The notes under the pieces were generated by a model, which searched no databases, had not been told where the DNA came from, and saw nothing but the letters and a program-made list of their open reading frames with translations. This document shows positions 15,620-25,143 of a stretch of DNA of 60,505 nucleotides, piece by piece. The stretch lies in contig JAGQIK010000452.1 of the NCBI GenBank assembly GCA_020431405.1, positions 1-60,505 on the forward strand. The letters are read 5' to 3'. A program made the translations under genes and the position numbers. The DNA comes from Myxococcales bacterium. GTDB lineage: Bacteria; Myxococcota_A; Polyangia; GCA-2747355. The first letter of the stretch is position 1, and every line of letters begins with the position of its first letter.

Positions 15620-16519
15620 ATGAGCCAGTTGCCGTCGCTCGATTCGCTCAACTGCTTCGCCGAGGCGGCGCGCCTGCTCAACTTCCGCGCCGCGGCGCGC
15701 GCGGTGGGGCTTACGCCGGCGGCGCTCGGCCAGCGCATTCGGCAGCTCGAGGACCAGATCGGCGAGCGGCTCTTTCACCGTACGACGCGCAGCGTGGTGC
15801 TCACCGAGGCCGGCTTGGCGCTGGTTCCCTACGCCGCGCGGGCGCTCGGCTCGGCGCGCGACTGCCTGCGCGCCGGGCGCGGCGAGGTCGGCCCGGCGCC
15901 GATGGAGCTCGTCATCGGCACGCGCCACGAGCTCGGCATGTCGTGGCTGGTGCCGATGCTGCCGGCGCTGCGGGCGGCGCAGCCGGGTCTGACCGTGCAC
16001 CTCTACTTCGGCTCGGGCACCGACCTGTCGCTGCGCGTGCGCACGGTGGAGATCGACTGCGCGGTGAGCTCTACGCGCATCACCGATCCCAAGCTCGACG
16101 CCGTGCGGCTGCACGAGGAGGAGTACGTCTTCGTCGGCGCGCCGGCGCTGCTCAAGCGGCTGCCGCTGGCCAAGGCCGAGCAGGCGCGCGAGCACGTGCT
16201 GTGCGACATAAACGAGGCGCTGCCGCTGTTTCGCTACTGGCGCGACGCCAAGGGCGGCATCGACAGCATGCAGTTCTCGGCTATCGCGCGGCTTGGCACC
16301 ATCGACGCGATCCGCCATCGCGTGCTCGCAGGCGAAGGGGTGGCGGTGCTGCCGGCCTACTTCGTCGGGCCCGATCTAAAGGCCAAACGCCTCGCGCGCA
16401 TCATGCCCAAGGTGCGGCTGCTGACCGACTACTTCCGGCTGGTCTTCCGCGCCGACGACCCGCGCCGAAGCGTTTACGAGACGTTGGCGGCGACCATGAA
16501 CGAGCATCCGCTGCAGTAG
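15620..16519 (+). CDS. LysR-family transcriptional regulator
   Basis: A 299-residue LTTR. Residues 1-65 carry the N-terminal HTH: SLDSLNCFAEAARLLNFRAA, then GLTPAALGQRIRQLEDQIGE and LFHRTTRSVVLTEAG. Residues ~92-295 form the periplasmic-binding-protein-like effector domain. It starts 14 nt after gltX, so it may be read through from gltX. No divergently transcribed partner is adjacent, so its target is not suggested by position. Confidence 0.92.
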   Translation: MSQLPSLDSLNCFAEAARLLNFRAAARAVGLTPAALGQRIRQLEDQIGERLFHRTTRSVVLTEAGLALVPYAARALGSARDCLRAGRGEVGPAPMELVIGTRHELGMSWLVPMLPALRAAQPGLTVHLYFGSGTDLSLRVRTVEIDCAVSSTRITDPKLDAVRLHEEEYVFVGAPALLKRLPLAKAEQAREHVLCDINEALPLFRYWRDAKGGIDSMQFSAIARLGTIDAIRHRVLAGEGVAVLPAYFVGPDLKAKRLARIMPKVRLLTDYFRLVFRADDPRRSVYETLAATMNEHPLQ

Positions 16520-16570
16520 CGGCCTTCCTAATTGCTCGTTATTTCAGTCACATACGCCCGAGTGCCTCAT

Positions 16571-16603
16571 ATTACAGCGAATTACAATGTGGTGACAATG
16601 TGG
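16571..16603. promoter_or_regulatory. Helical-phase direct repeats upstream of the glycosyltransferase gene
   Basis: ACAATGTGG occurs at 16584-16592 and again at 16595-16603, an exact 9-bp direct repeat with 11-bp period. ATTACA also repeats at 16571 and 16581. Direct repeats one helical turn apart are the hallmark of OmpR/PhoB-type response regulator sites. A TATACC element at 16619-16624 could be the -10. The 160-nt gap is locally AT-richer than the coding DNA around it. Confidence 0.45.
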
Positions 16604-16638
16604 GTCCGGCGGTCGCGGTATACCCGGCAAGATGTCAT

Positions 16639-16662
16639 CTCTCCGCGTGGTTAGACGGAGAG
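16639..16662 (+). promoter_or_regulatory. Stem-loop in the 5' leader of the glycosyltransferase gene
   Basis: CTCTCCG (16639-16645) and CGGAGAG (16656-16662) are perfect inverted repeats with a 10-nt loop. They end 4 nt before the AGAGG ribosome binding site (16666-16670) of the gene starting at 16680. Such a hairpin could set mRNA stability or translation; no known riboswitch is recognised. Confidence 0.45.
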
Positions 16663-16679
16663 GCTAGAGGTGAACTGAC

Positions 16680-18158
<1,479 letters not shown>

Positions 18159-18196
18159 CGCGAGATAGCCGCGCGCGGCCGGTGTACCATCTCGCG

Positions 18197-19945
18197 GTGA
18201 CCGCGCGTTCGCTCGTCCTGCTGCTGCCGTTGTTCGCGTCGGCGTGTTTCGTCGACCGCATCTACGACGACATCCCGCTCGAGCGCGTGTGGGGCCGCGC
18301 GCAGTCGCCGTCCTTTGCGGCCTGCGTCTTCGCCACCCCGCAGATCTACGACGCGATCTCGGAGCCGACGATGCTGGTCGCCGCGGGGGACGGCGTGGTG
18401 TTGGCGCTCGATCCGCTCAGCGGCGCCGAGCTGTGGCGCGTTTCGATGCCGGCGCCCGACGGCGAAGCGCCGATGATCGTCGCGTCGCCGGTGCGCGTGG
18501 CGGAGCGGCTGGTGGTCGCCTATCACACCGTCGGCGCCGGCGAGGCGCGCACGCTCGACACCGAGCCGCTGCGTCACCGCGTAGCCGTGGTCGATCTAGC
18601 CAACCGCAGGCTCGACCCGGCCTTCGCGCCGCTCGAGATCGCTATCGACAAGCCCGTCAGCGGCGGCGAGACGGTCAGCTTCGCGCCCGCGCGGCAGCTC
18701 GCGCGCGGCCAGTTGGTGTCGCTTCCGCCGCGCCGCGGGTCCGCGGCCTCGCTCGGCACGGCTTACGTGTCCTACGGATCGCACGCGCGCACACAGCCGT
18801 GGCACGGCTGGCTGCTCGAGCTCGACCTCGACGCCTGGCTCGCCTCGGGCACCGCCAGCGCGATCAGCGGCGTGTTGCTCACGACCCCCGAGGCCGACTG
18901 CGACGCCGTGGGCGCCGACGCCAACACCCGCTGTGGCGGCGGCTTTGACGGCGGCGCGGGCCCGCTGGTGCTGCCCGGCAGCGACGACGGCCGCGGCGAC
19001 GACGCGCGCCTGCTGGTCGCCGTCAGCAACGGCGAGCTCGACCTCGCGCGCTCGCGCTACGCAAACGCGCTGCTGCGCCTGCGCCGCGGCGTCGAGCTCT
19101 CCTACGCCTGCGAGCCGAGCCTCTGCGCCGGCTCGGAAGCGACCGATCCGAAGGAGCGCTGCCTCGAGTCCTGCATCGACGTGCACCTGCCGCGGCTCTT
19201 GCCTGGGCAATCGCCGCCGCGGCCACCGTCGGTGGACTGCACCGGCCTGTCGCTGCTGGCGTGCCTTGGCCGGCTCGACCTCGCGCCCGCCGTCACGCCC
19301 GTGGCCATCGAGGCGCGCGGTCGCCAGGCGATCGTGTGGCCCACGCCCGATGGGCACGTCTCGCTGCTCGGCACCGACAAGCTAGGCACGCTCTACGATC
19401 GCGCCCGCGTCGCCGACGACTGCGGCGCCAGCGGCGACGCCTGCAGCGATGTCAGCGCCGGCACCATCGCTGCCCAGCCAGCGCTTTCGACCCTCGAAGG
19501 CTGGCCGCTGGTGGTGGTCTCGACCTTCATGCCCGACAAGACACACGCCGCCGGCCTCAGCGCGCTGGTGGTGGTCGAGCGCGACGACGGCAGCCTTGGC
19601 TTCACCACGCTGTGGCGCTCGGCCGACGTCGAGGCCTCGCTCCTCGCCGCGGCGGGCAGCACCACCGCGCCGCTGCGCTTTCGCCAACGCCCCACGCGCG
19701 CGGTCATCGGCACCGCCCGCGACGCCAGCGTCGCCTGGATCGTCGACATCGGCGCCGCCGAGTCCGGCCGCGGCAACCTCCTCGCTATGCGCCTGCGCGA
19801 CGGCCGCATCGTCGTCGAGCAGCCGCTAGGGCAGGGCGCTGGCGTGGCGAGCGCCGCGCCGCTGGTGCAGGACGAGACGGTGACGGTGAGCAGCTGCGTC
19901 GACGGCAAGGGCCACCTCGAGCGCTACCGCGTCACACTGCCCTAG
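18197..19945 (+). CDS. Lipoprotein with PQQ-like beta-propeller repeats
   Basis: A 582-residue predicted lipoprotein. GTG 18197 opens a signal peptide with lipobox FASAC, so lipidation is at the Cys near residue 15. Early repeats such as VLALDPLSGAELWRVSMP, and later blade-like segments, resemble PQQ/YVTN-type beta-propellers. Three Cys-rich inserts (e.g. SYACEPSLCAGSEA) suggest disulfides. It starts 38 nt after the glycosyltransferase. The upstream open extension in this frame is the shadow of that gene and is not coding. Function is unknown; an outer-membrane scaffold or sensor is possible. Confidence 0.82.
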   Translation: MTARSLVLLLPLFASACFVDRIYDDIPLERVWGRAQSPSFAACVFATPQIYDAISEPTMLVAAGDGVVLALDPLSGAELWRVSMPAPDGEAPMIVASPVRVAERLVVAYHTVGAGEARTLDTEPLRHRVAVVDLANRRLDPAFAPLEIAIDKPVSGGETVSFAPARQLARGQLVSLPPRRGSAASLGTAYVSYGSHARTQPWHGWLLELDLDAWLASGTASAISGVLLTTPEADCDAVGADANTRCGGGFDGGAGPLVLPGSDDGRGDDARLLVAVSNGELDLARSRYANALLRLRRGVELSYACEPSLCAGSEATDPKERCLESCIDVHLPRLLPGQSPPRPPSVDCTGLSLLACLGRLDLAPAVTPVAIEARGRQAIVWPTPDGHVSLLGTDKLGTLYDRARVADDCGASGDACSDVSAGTIAAQPALSTLEGWPLVVVSTFMPDKTHAAGLSALVVVERDDGSLGFTTLWRSADVEASLLAAAGSTTAPLRFRQRPTRAVIGTARDASVAWIVDIGAAESGRGNLLAMRLRDGRIVVEQPLGQGAGVASAAPLVQDETVTVSSCVDGKGHLERYRVTLP

Positions 19946-19980
19946 CGCACGTACTGCCTACCCACCAACGCAGCAGCCCG

Positions 19981-20787
19981 CTACGCCTCCGCCCGCTGCG
20001 TGGCGCGCATTACGCGCTCGTAGACGCTCGGCAAAAGCCGCGAGAGCCAGTAGGACGCCACGCCCACCGGTGAGAGCACGAGCTGGCGGCGACGTTCGAC
20101 GACGGCGCGCAGCACGGCGCGGGCGACGTCGTCGGGCTCGAGGAGCTTGCCGACGGCGCTCTCTTTGTGGGCGACCGTGTGCGTGCCGGCGCCGTCGAGG
20201 GCGTGTTTGTCGATGGCGGTGCGGGTGAAGCTGGGGCAGACGAGGAGCACGCTGGCGCCGCTTTGGTGAAGCTCGGCGCGCAAGCTGTCGAAGAAGCCGT
20301 GCAGCGCGTGTTTGCTGGCGGCGTAGCCGCTGCGCCCGAGCAGCGGCGCGAAGCCGGCGACGCTCGAGATGGCGACGATGACGCCGCGTCGCGCGACGAT
20401 GCTGTCCAACGCCGCCGCGGTGCAGCGCACGGCGCCGTGGAAGTTGATGTCCATCACGCGCTCGATGACCTGCAGGTCGGTGCGCGCGAAGGGGCTGCGG
20501 TGGGCCACGCCGGCGTTGTTGATCAGCACGTCGACGCCGCCCCAGCGCCGCTTGACCGTCTCGATGGCGTTGACGCAGTCGTCCGCGTCGCGCACGTCGC
20601 AGCGCAGCGCCATGGCGCGCTGGCCTCGCGCTTCCAGCTGCATGGCCAGCTGGTCGGCGCCGGTGAGGTCGACGTCGAGCAGCGCCACGCGCGCGCCGGC
20701 AGCGGCGAACGTCTCGGCCAGCGCCCGGCCGATGCCGCTCGCCGCGCCGGTGATGACCACGCTCTTGCCCGCCATCGCGCTAGGCAT
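19981..20787 (-). CDS. SDR-family oxidoreductase
   Basis: A 268-residue classical SDR. VVITGAASGIGRALAETF is the nucleotide-binding motif, NNAG is present, and ISSVAGFAPLLGRSGYAASK supplies catalytic Ser, Tyr and Lys. The ATG at 20787 has AGGAG about 7 nt upstream and overlaps the epimerase stop by 8 nt; an ATG at 20775 is the alternative. The C-terminal ~40 residues are hydrophobic/basic (LSPVGVASYWLSRLLPSVYER), suggesting membrane association. It is the third gene of the ThDP enzyme/epimerase/SDR operon; the substrate is unknown. Confidence 0.88.
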   Translation of the reverse strand: MPSAMAGKSVVITGAASGIGRALAETFAAAGARVALLDVDLTGADQLAMQLEARGQRAMALRCDVRDADDCVNAIETVKRRWGGVDVLINNAGVAHRSPFARTDLQVIERVMDINFHGAVRCTAAALDSIVARRGVIVAISSVAGFAPLLGRSGYAASKHALHGFFDSLRAELHQSGASVLLVCPSFTRTAIDKHALDGAGTHTVAHKESAVGKLLEPDDVARAVLRAVVERRRQLVLSPVGVASYWLSRLLPSVYERVMRATQRAEA

Positions 20788-21769
20788 GCGTTTGCTCCTG
20801 GCGGCCGGCACAGTAGATCTCGAACGCCTCGCGGCTGCTCGCCGGAAACACGCCGAGCTGACGCAGCCGCGAGGCGTCGAGCACCGGCCGGTACTGCAGA
20901 AAGCGAACCTGCTCGGGGCCGAGGCGCGTCAGACCGAGCCGTGCGAGCGCGCTCAGCGCCCCGCGCACGACGGAAGCCGGCAGCGCCACGTAGCGCTTAC
21001 CCAGCCGCTCTGCGATCTCGCGCAGCGTCATCACGCCTTCGCCGCTGACGTTGAACACGCCGCTGTGATCGCCATGCACGCCAGCCAGCAAGCACGCCAC
21101 CACGTCGCGGTCCCAGACGAAGCAGAACGGCGTAGCCGCCTCGCGCAGGCCGAGCACCACGGGGCGCTCGAAGATCGCGGTGATCTGGTTTTTCACCGAC
21201 GGCCCGAGGATCGTGCCTGGTCGCAGCACGAGCTGCTCGAGCTCGGGGTGCTCGCGACGGTACTCGAGCAGCAGCTCCTCGACGAGGCGCTTGTGGCGCG
21301 AGTAGGCGAACTCGTCGTTGCCACGAAGTGGGCAGTCCTCGTCGAGCAGGGCGCGGCTGTCGGCGTGGTAGCCATAGGCCGCGCCACTGCTGGTGACGAT
21401 CACCTTGCGCACGCCGCCGGCCACGCAGGCTTCGAGCACGTTGCGCGTGCCCTCGACGTCGATGGCGTAGGCCACCTCGTCGCTCATGCCCGGCGGCGGC
21501 GTGACCACGGCGGCGAGGTGCACGATGGTGTCGATCTCGTAGGTCTCGACGATGCGGCCCAGCGCTTCGCCGTCGCGGATGTCGAGCTTCTCGAACGCGA
21601 TGGCCTCCGGTAGCTCGCCAGCCGCCTCGCGCACGTCGCTGGCCACGATGCGCCCGAAGCCGCGCGGGTCGCGGCACAGCTCGTCGCACAAGAGCTTGCC
21701 CAGGTAGCCGGCGGCGCCGGTGATCAGCACCGAACGCCGCGTGGTGTTGCTCGTGGTGGTGCTGGTCAT
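20780..21769 (-). CDS. NAD-dependent epimerase/dehydratase family protein
   Basis: A 329-residue extended SDR. VLITGAAGYLGKLLCDEL is the GxxGxxG NAD site, and VTSSGAAYGY with YSRHK supplies catalytic Ser and YxxxK. It starts 4 nt after the stop of the ThDP enzyme and ends within the start of the next SDR, so all three are one transcription unit. Many extended SDRs of this shape act on nucleotide sugars or 3-hydroxyacyl/sterol substrates. Without sugar genes nearby, a lipid or acyloin substrate is as likely. Confidence 0.88.
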   Translation of the reverse strand: MTSTTTSNTTRRSVLITGAAGYLGKLLCDELCRDPRGFGRIVASDVREAAGELPEAIAFEKLDIRDGEALGRIVETYEIDTIVHLAAVVTPPPGMSDEVAYAIDVEGTRNVLEACVAGGVRKVIVTSSGAAYGYHADSRALLDEDCPLRGNDEFAYSRHKRLVEELLLEYRREHPELEQLVLRPGTILGPSVKNQITAIFERPVVLGLREAATPFCFVWDRDVVACLLAGVHGDHSGVFNVSGEGVMTLREIAERLGKRYVALPASVVRGALSALARLGLTRLGPEQVRFLQYRPVLDASRLRQLGVFPASSREAFEIYCAGRQEQTHA

Positions 21770-21773
21770 GGCG

Positions 21774-23555
21774 CTAGCCCTTCGGCTCGGCGTGCATGTC
21801 TTTGAACGCCTTCAGCGCGGGGGCCCACATGTGTTTGACCGGGTCGACGTCGACGTGGATCACGGCGCAGCGCCCGCTCTGCTTGGCGCGCTCGATGGCG
21901 CCGGCGAGGCCCGCCGGATCGCTGACCCGCTCGCCGTAGGCGCCCATGGCGCGCGCCAGGTCGTCGAAGCGCGTCTCGCTGAGGTCGGCGTTGATCGTCT
22001 CGTCGGGGCCGAGCGACTTGAGCGCCAGCGTCTTGAGCGGCTTGAGCGCGAACTGCTGGTTCATCTTGACCATGCCCCACTGCTTGTCGCAGAGCACGAG
22101 GTAGATCACCGGCAGCTTGTTGCGCACGGCGGTTTCGATCTCCTGCTGGTGCATGCCCATCGCACCATCGCCGATGATGCAGTAGACGCGGCGGCCCGGG
22201 TGCGCCACCTGCGCGCCGAGCGCCTGGGAGACGCCGGCGCCGAGCATGCCCATCTTGGCCGTGGCGAGCACCGTGTTGCTGCTGCGCACCTCGTGAAAGA
22301 AGTTGGCCCACACGGCGGTGTTGCCGCCGTCCATCACGCAGATGTCGTCGTCGCCAAAGAGCTGGCGACAGGTGTTGGGCACGTGCGCCGAGCTCATCGG
22401 GATGCGCGAGTCGAGGTGCTTTTCGTCGAGCTTCTTGCGCTGCTCGTCGCGCTCGGCGCGAAGCTCGGCGATGAAGGCGCGACGCTCGCGAAGCTGTGCC
22501 GGCGGCGGCGGCGCGGCGAGCTCGTCGATCAGCGCGCGCAGGAACGTCTTGGCGTCGGCCTGGATAGCGAGGTCCACGGGGCGCGTGTTGCCCATCGACT
22601 CGATATCGATATCGACCTGCACTGCGCGCTGCTTGTCGGGACGGGCCCAGTAGGGCGCCTTGCCCCACCAGTCGGTCTCGCCCATCCGCGAGCCGACGAT
22701 CAGCACCGCGTCGGCGCTGGTGCGCGCCTTCTTGACCACGTCGAGATACTGCATCGGCACGATCTCGTCGCGTCGCTCGTCGACGACCGCGCGTGCCCCC
22801 CAGCTGGTGGTGATCGGCGCAGCGAGCAGCGTGGCGAGCTTCGAAAGCTCTTCGCCGGCGCCCGCGTGCAGCACGCCGCTGCCGGCGTGGATCATCGGCT
22901 TTTTCGCCTGCGTCAGGATGCGCGCGGCGGCCCGCACCTGCGCGGGGGAGGCGCAGAGCCGCTCGGTGCTGCGGTAGCTCTCCACCGGCCGGCTCCAGCT
23001 TGCGTCGACCTCGTGCTTGCCGTTGATGATGCTCTCGGGGATGTCGACGTGCACCACGCCGGGGCGGCCCGTGTGCGCGATGCGCAGCGCGCGGCGCATG
23101 ATCTCGGCGAGGCGGCCGATGCTCGGCACCGCGCAGCTCCACTTGGTCATCGGCGCGGTGACCGCCACCTGGTCGAAGCACTGGAACGTGCCGAGCCGGT
23201 CGGGATAGGCGATGCCTTCGCGGCGCGAGCTGGTGATCAGCAGCACGCGGTTGCCCTCGGCGTTCTCCACGGCCACGCCGGGCAGCACGTTGGCCACACC
23301 GGGTCCGTTGCTCGCCATGCACACGCCGAGCTTGCCGCTCAGCCGCGCGTACGCGCCGGCCATGTGCGCCGCGCTGGTCTCGTGGCGCGGAGAGACGAGC
23401 TGGATGCCGTTGGGCTCGAAGTTGCTGTAGAGGCCGAAGTAAGTGCCGTCGATGATGCCGAAGACCTTGGTCACGCCCTCGGCGGCGAGGATTTCCGCGA
23501 CGAGGCCGCCGCCGGTGATCGTTTTGCTCTGTCCGAGAATCGCTGCGATGCCCAT
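21774..23555 (-). CDS. ThDP-dependent acetolactate synthase-like enzyme
   Basis: A 593-residue three-domain thiamine-diphosphate enzyme. The N-terminal domain has the catalytic Glu in SPRHETSAAHMAGAYARL, the central domain is at ~205-340, and the C-terminal ThDP site reads GDGAMGMHQQEIETAVRN with Mg2+/diphosphate ligands. It resembles IlvB, oxalyl-CoA decarboxylase and 2-hydroxyacyl-CoA lyase; no small IlvN subunit is nearby, so branched-chain amino-acid synthesis is unlikely. ATG 23555 is chosen over the upstream TTG at 23573 because it precedes the conserved region and has GGAG about 10 nt before it. It is first of a three-gene operon behind a TetR-type operator, so an acyloin or C-C lyase pathway is possible. 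Confidence 0.87.
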   Translation of the reverse strand: MGIAAILGQSKTITGGGLVAEILAAEGVTKVFGIIDGTYFGLYSNFEPNGIQLVSPRHETSAAHMAGAYARLSGKLGVCMASNGPGVANVLPGVAVENAEGNRVLLITSSRREGIAYPDRLGTFQCFDQVAVTAPMTKWSCAVPSIGRLAEIMRRALRIAHTGRPGVVHVDIPESIINGKHEVDASWSRPVESYRSTERLCASPAQVRAAARILTQAKKPMIHAGSGVLHAGAGEELSKLATLLAAPITTSWGARAVVDERRDEIVPMQYLDVVKKARTSADAVLIVGSRMGETDWWGKAPYWARPDKQRAVQVDIDIESMGNTRPVDLAIQADAKTFLRALIDELAAPPPPAQLRERRAFIAELRAERDEQRKKLDEKHLDSRIPMSSAHVPNTCRQLFGDDDICVMDGGNTAVWANFFHEVRSSNTVLATAKMGMLGAGVSQALGAQVAHPGRRVYCIIGDGAMGMHQQEIETAVRNKLPVIYLVLCDKQWGMVKMNQQFALKPLKTLALKSLGPDETINADLSETRFDDLARAMGAYGERVSDPAGLAGAIERAKQSGRCAVIHVDVDPVKHMWAPALKAFKDMHAEPKG

Positions 23556-23588
23556 GTCGATGTCGCTCCACAAAGGTTGGTGTACGAG

Positions 23589-23630
23589 GTTGTAGCAGCT
23601 TTAACCGATCGGTCAAACCGTTCGGTTAAA
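23589..23630 (-). promoter_or_regulatory. Promoter with tandem TetR-type operators
   Basis: On the minus strand, TTGACC (23611-23616) and TACAAC (23589-23594) with a 16-bp spacer form a sigma-70-like promoter for the ThDP operon. Overlapping the -35 are two ACCGNNCGGT palindromes: ACCGATCGGT at 23604-23613 and ACCGTTCGGT at 23617-23626, 13 bp centre to centre. They lie within a larger TTTAACCGA/TCGGTTAAA inverted repeat (23600-23630). This is the classic operator shape of TetR-family repressors; no tetR gene is in the window. It could also affect the divergent DUF1015 gene. Confidence 0.6.
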
Positions 23631-23693
23631 ATAATTGTAGTGCGTCGAGATCACGAGTTGAACCGGGGCGAGGCTCGGTCTAGGGTCCGGCCT

Positions 23694-24920
23694 ATGGCCG
23701 ATATCCAGCCCTTCGCCGCCATCCGTCCCGCGCCGGCGCACGCTGCGGCGGTCAGCTCGCCGCCCTACGACGTGCTCGACCGCGACGAGGTTATCGCGCG
23801 CGTTGCCGCCAGCCCGGAGAGCTTCCTGCGCGTGATCCGACCCGACGCCGAGCTGCCCGACGGCACGCCGGCGAGCGATCCGCGCTTCACGCAGGTCGCG
23901 CGCGACAACCTCGCCGCCCTCGAGCGCGACGGCGCGATGCAGCGTGACGCCGCGCCGTGCTTCTATATCTACGAGCTGTCGCTCGGCGGTCACACGCAGG
24001 TCGGTGTCGTCGCCGGCGCGTCGTGCCGCGAGTACGACCAGGGGCTGATCAAGCGCCACGAGCACACGCGCGAAAAGGAGCTCGACGGGCGCACGCGCCA
24101 TATCGAAGGCGTCGGCGCGCAGACTGGCCCGGTGATGCTGACCTATCGCAAGCAGGCCGCCATCGACGCACTCGTTAACGAGCGGCGCGCGGCGGATCCC
24201 GTCTACGACTTCGTCGCCGACGACGCCGTGCGCCACCGGCTGTGGGTCGTCGGCGACGCCGAGGGCATCGCTGCGCTGCGCGAGCGCTTCGCACGCGACG
24301 TCAGCGCGCTCTACATCGCAGACGGCCACCACCGCAGCGCTGCCAGCCATGCCGTGTGGAAGCGTCACCAGCGCGAAGGCGAGACCACGCCCTACGATCA
24401 CTACCTCGTCGTGCTGATCCCCGACGACCAGGTGCAGATCCTCGCCTACAACCGGCTGGTCAACGACCTCGGCGACCTCGACGCCGACGCGCTGCTCGCC
24501 GCCGCCGGCGAGCGCGGCTTCGACGTGGTCGAGGCGAATCAGCCCCAGCCGGGCGCTCGCGGGCGCATCGGGATCTACTGCGGCGGCCGCTGGCGCCACC
24601 TCGTCGCGCGCGACGTGGATCCGTCCGACGACACGATCTTCGACGCGCAGCTGCTGCAGGAGCGGCTGCTCGCGCCGCTGCTCGGCATCGTCGACGTCAA
24701 GACCGACCCGCGCATCGATTTCATCGGCGGCATCCGCGGCGCTGCCGAGCTCGAGCGCCGCGCCGACGCGACCTCGGGCGTTGCCTTCTTCATGCACCCG
24801 GTCTCCGTCGCGCAGCTCATCGCCGTGTCCGACGACGGCGGCGTGCTGCCGCCCAAGTCGACATGGTTCGAGCCGAAGCTGCGCTCCGGCCTCTTCGTGC
24901 GTCCCCTCACGTCGCGATAG
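23694..24920 (+). CDS. DUF1015 family protein
   Basis: A 408-residue protein. MADIQPFAAIRPAPAHAAAV, SSPPYDVLDRDE and LIKRHEHTREKELDGRTRHI match the conserved blocks of DUF1015 (COG4198), as does ALYIADGHHRSAA. The function of the family is unknown. ATG 23694 is the first Met and starts the conserved block; the longer upstream frame is non-coding. It is divergent from the ThDP operon with 138 nt between starts and may share its regulation. Confidence 0.88.
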   Translation: MADIQPFAAIRPAPAHAAAVSSPPYDVLDRDEVIARVAASPESFLRVIRPDAELPDGTPASDPRFTQVARDNLAALERDGAMQRDAAPCFYIYELSLGGHTQVGVVAGASCREYDQGLIKRHEHTREKELDGRTRHIEGVGAQTGPVMLTYRKQAAIDALVNERRAADPVYDFVADDAVRHRLWVVGDAEGIAALRERFARDVSALYIADGHHRSAASHAVWKRHQREGETTPYDHYLVVLIPDDQVQILAYNRLVNDLGDLDADALLAAAGERGFDVVEANQPQPGARGRIGIYCGGRWRHLVARDVDPSDDTIFDAQLLQERLLAPLLGIVDVKTDPRIDFIGGIRGAAELERRADATSGVAFFMHPVSVAQLIAVSDDGGVLPPKSTWFEPKLRSGLFVRPLTSR

Positions 24921-25143
24921 AGCTGACCGACTCGCGCTGCCGCGGGGATCTCGCGCGCACGGCGCGACCACCTGCTGACCACTGCGCCTTCCAACTATCG
25001 GAGCGAACGGCGACGCCTTCTGCCAGGGGGCGAGCGTGCGCGCTCGCCGAAAAACGCAGTCATTTTCAGATCCCTACCGGGCGCAGTGCCTGGTTCGTGG
25101 CTTGCAACCCGTCCGGATACCAACCCGCGAAGGACCAGCCGCC

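Noticed and set aside
21774-23555. Acetolactate synthase (IlvB) assignment
   Set aside because: No ilvN or other branched-chain genes are adjacent, and the operon contains an epimerase and an SDR; only the ThDP-enzyme level is supported.
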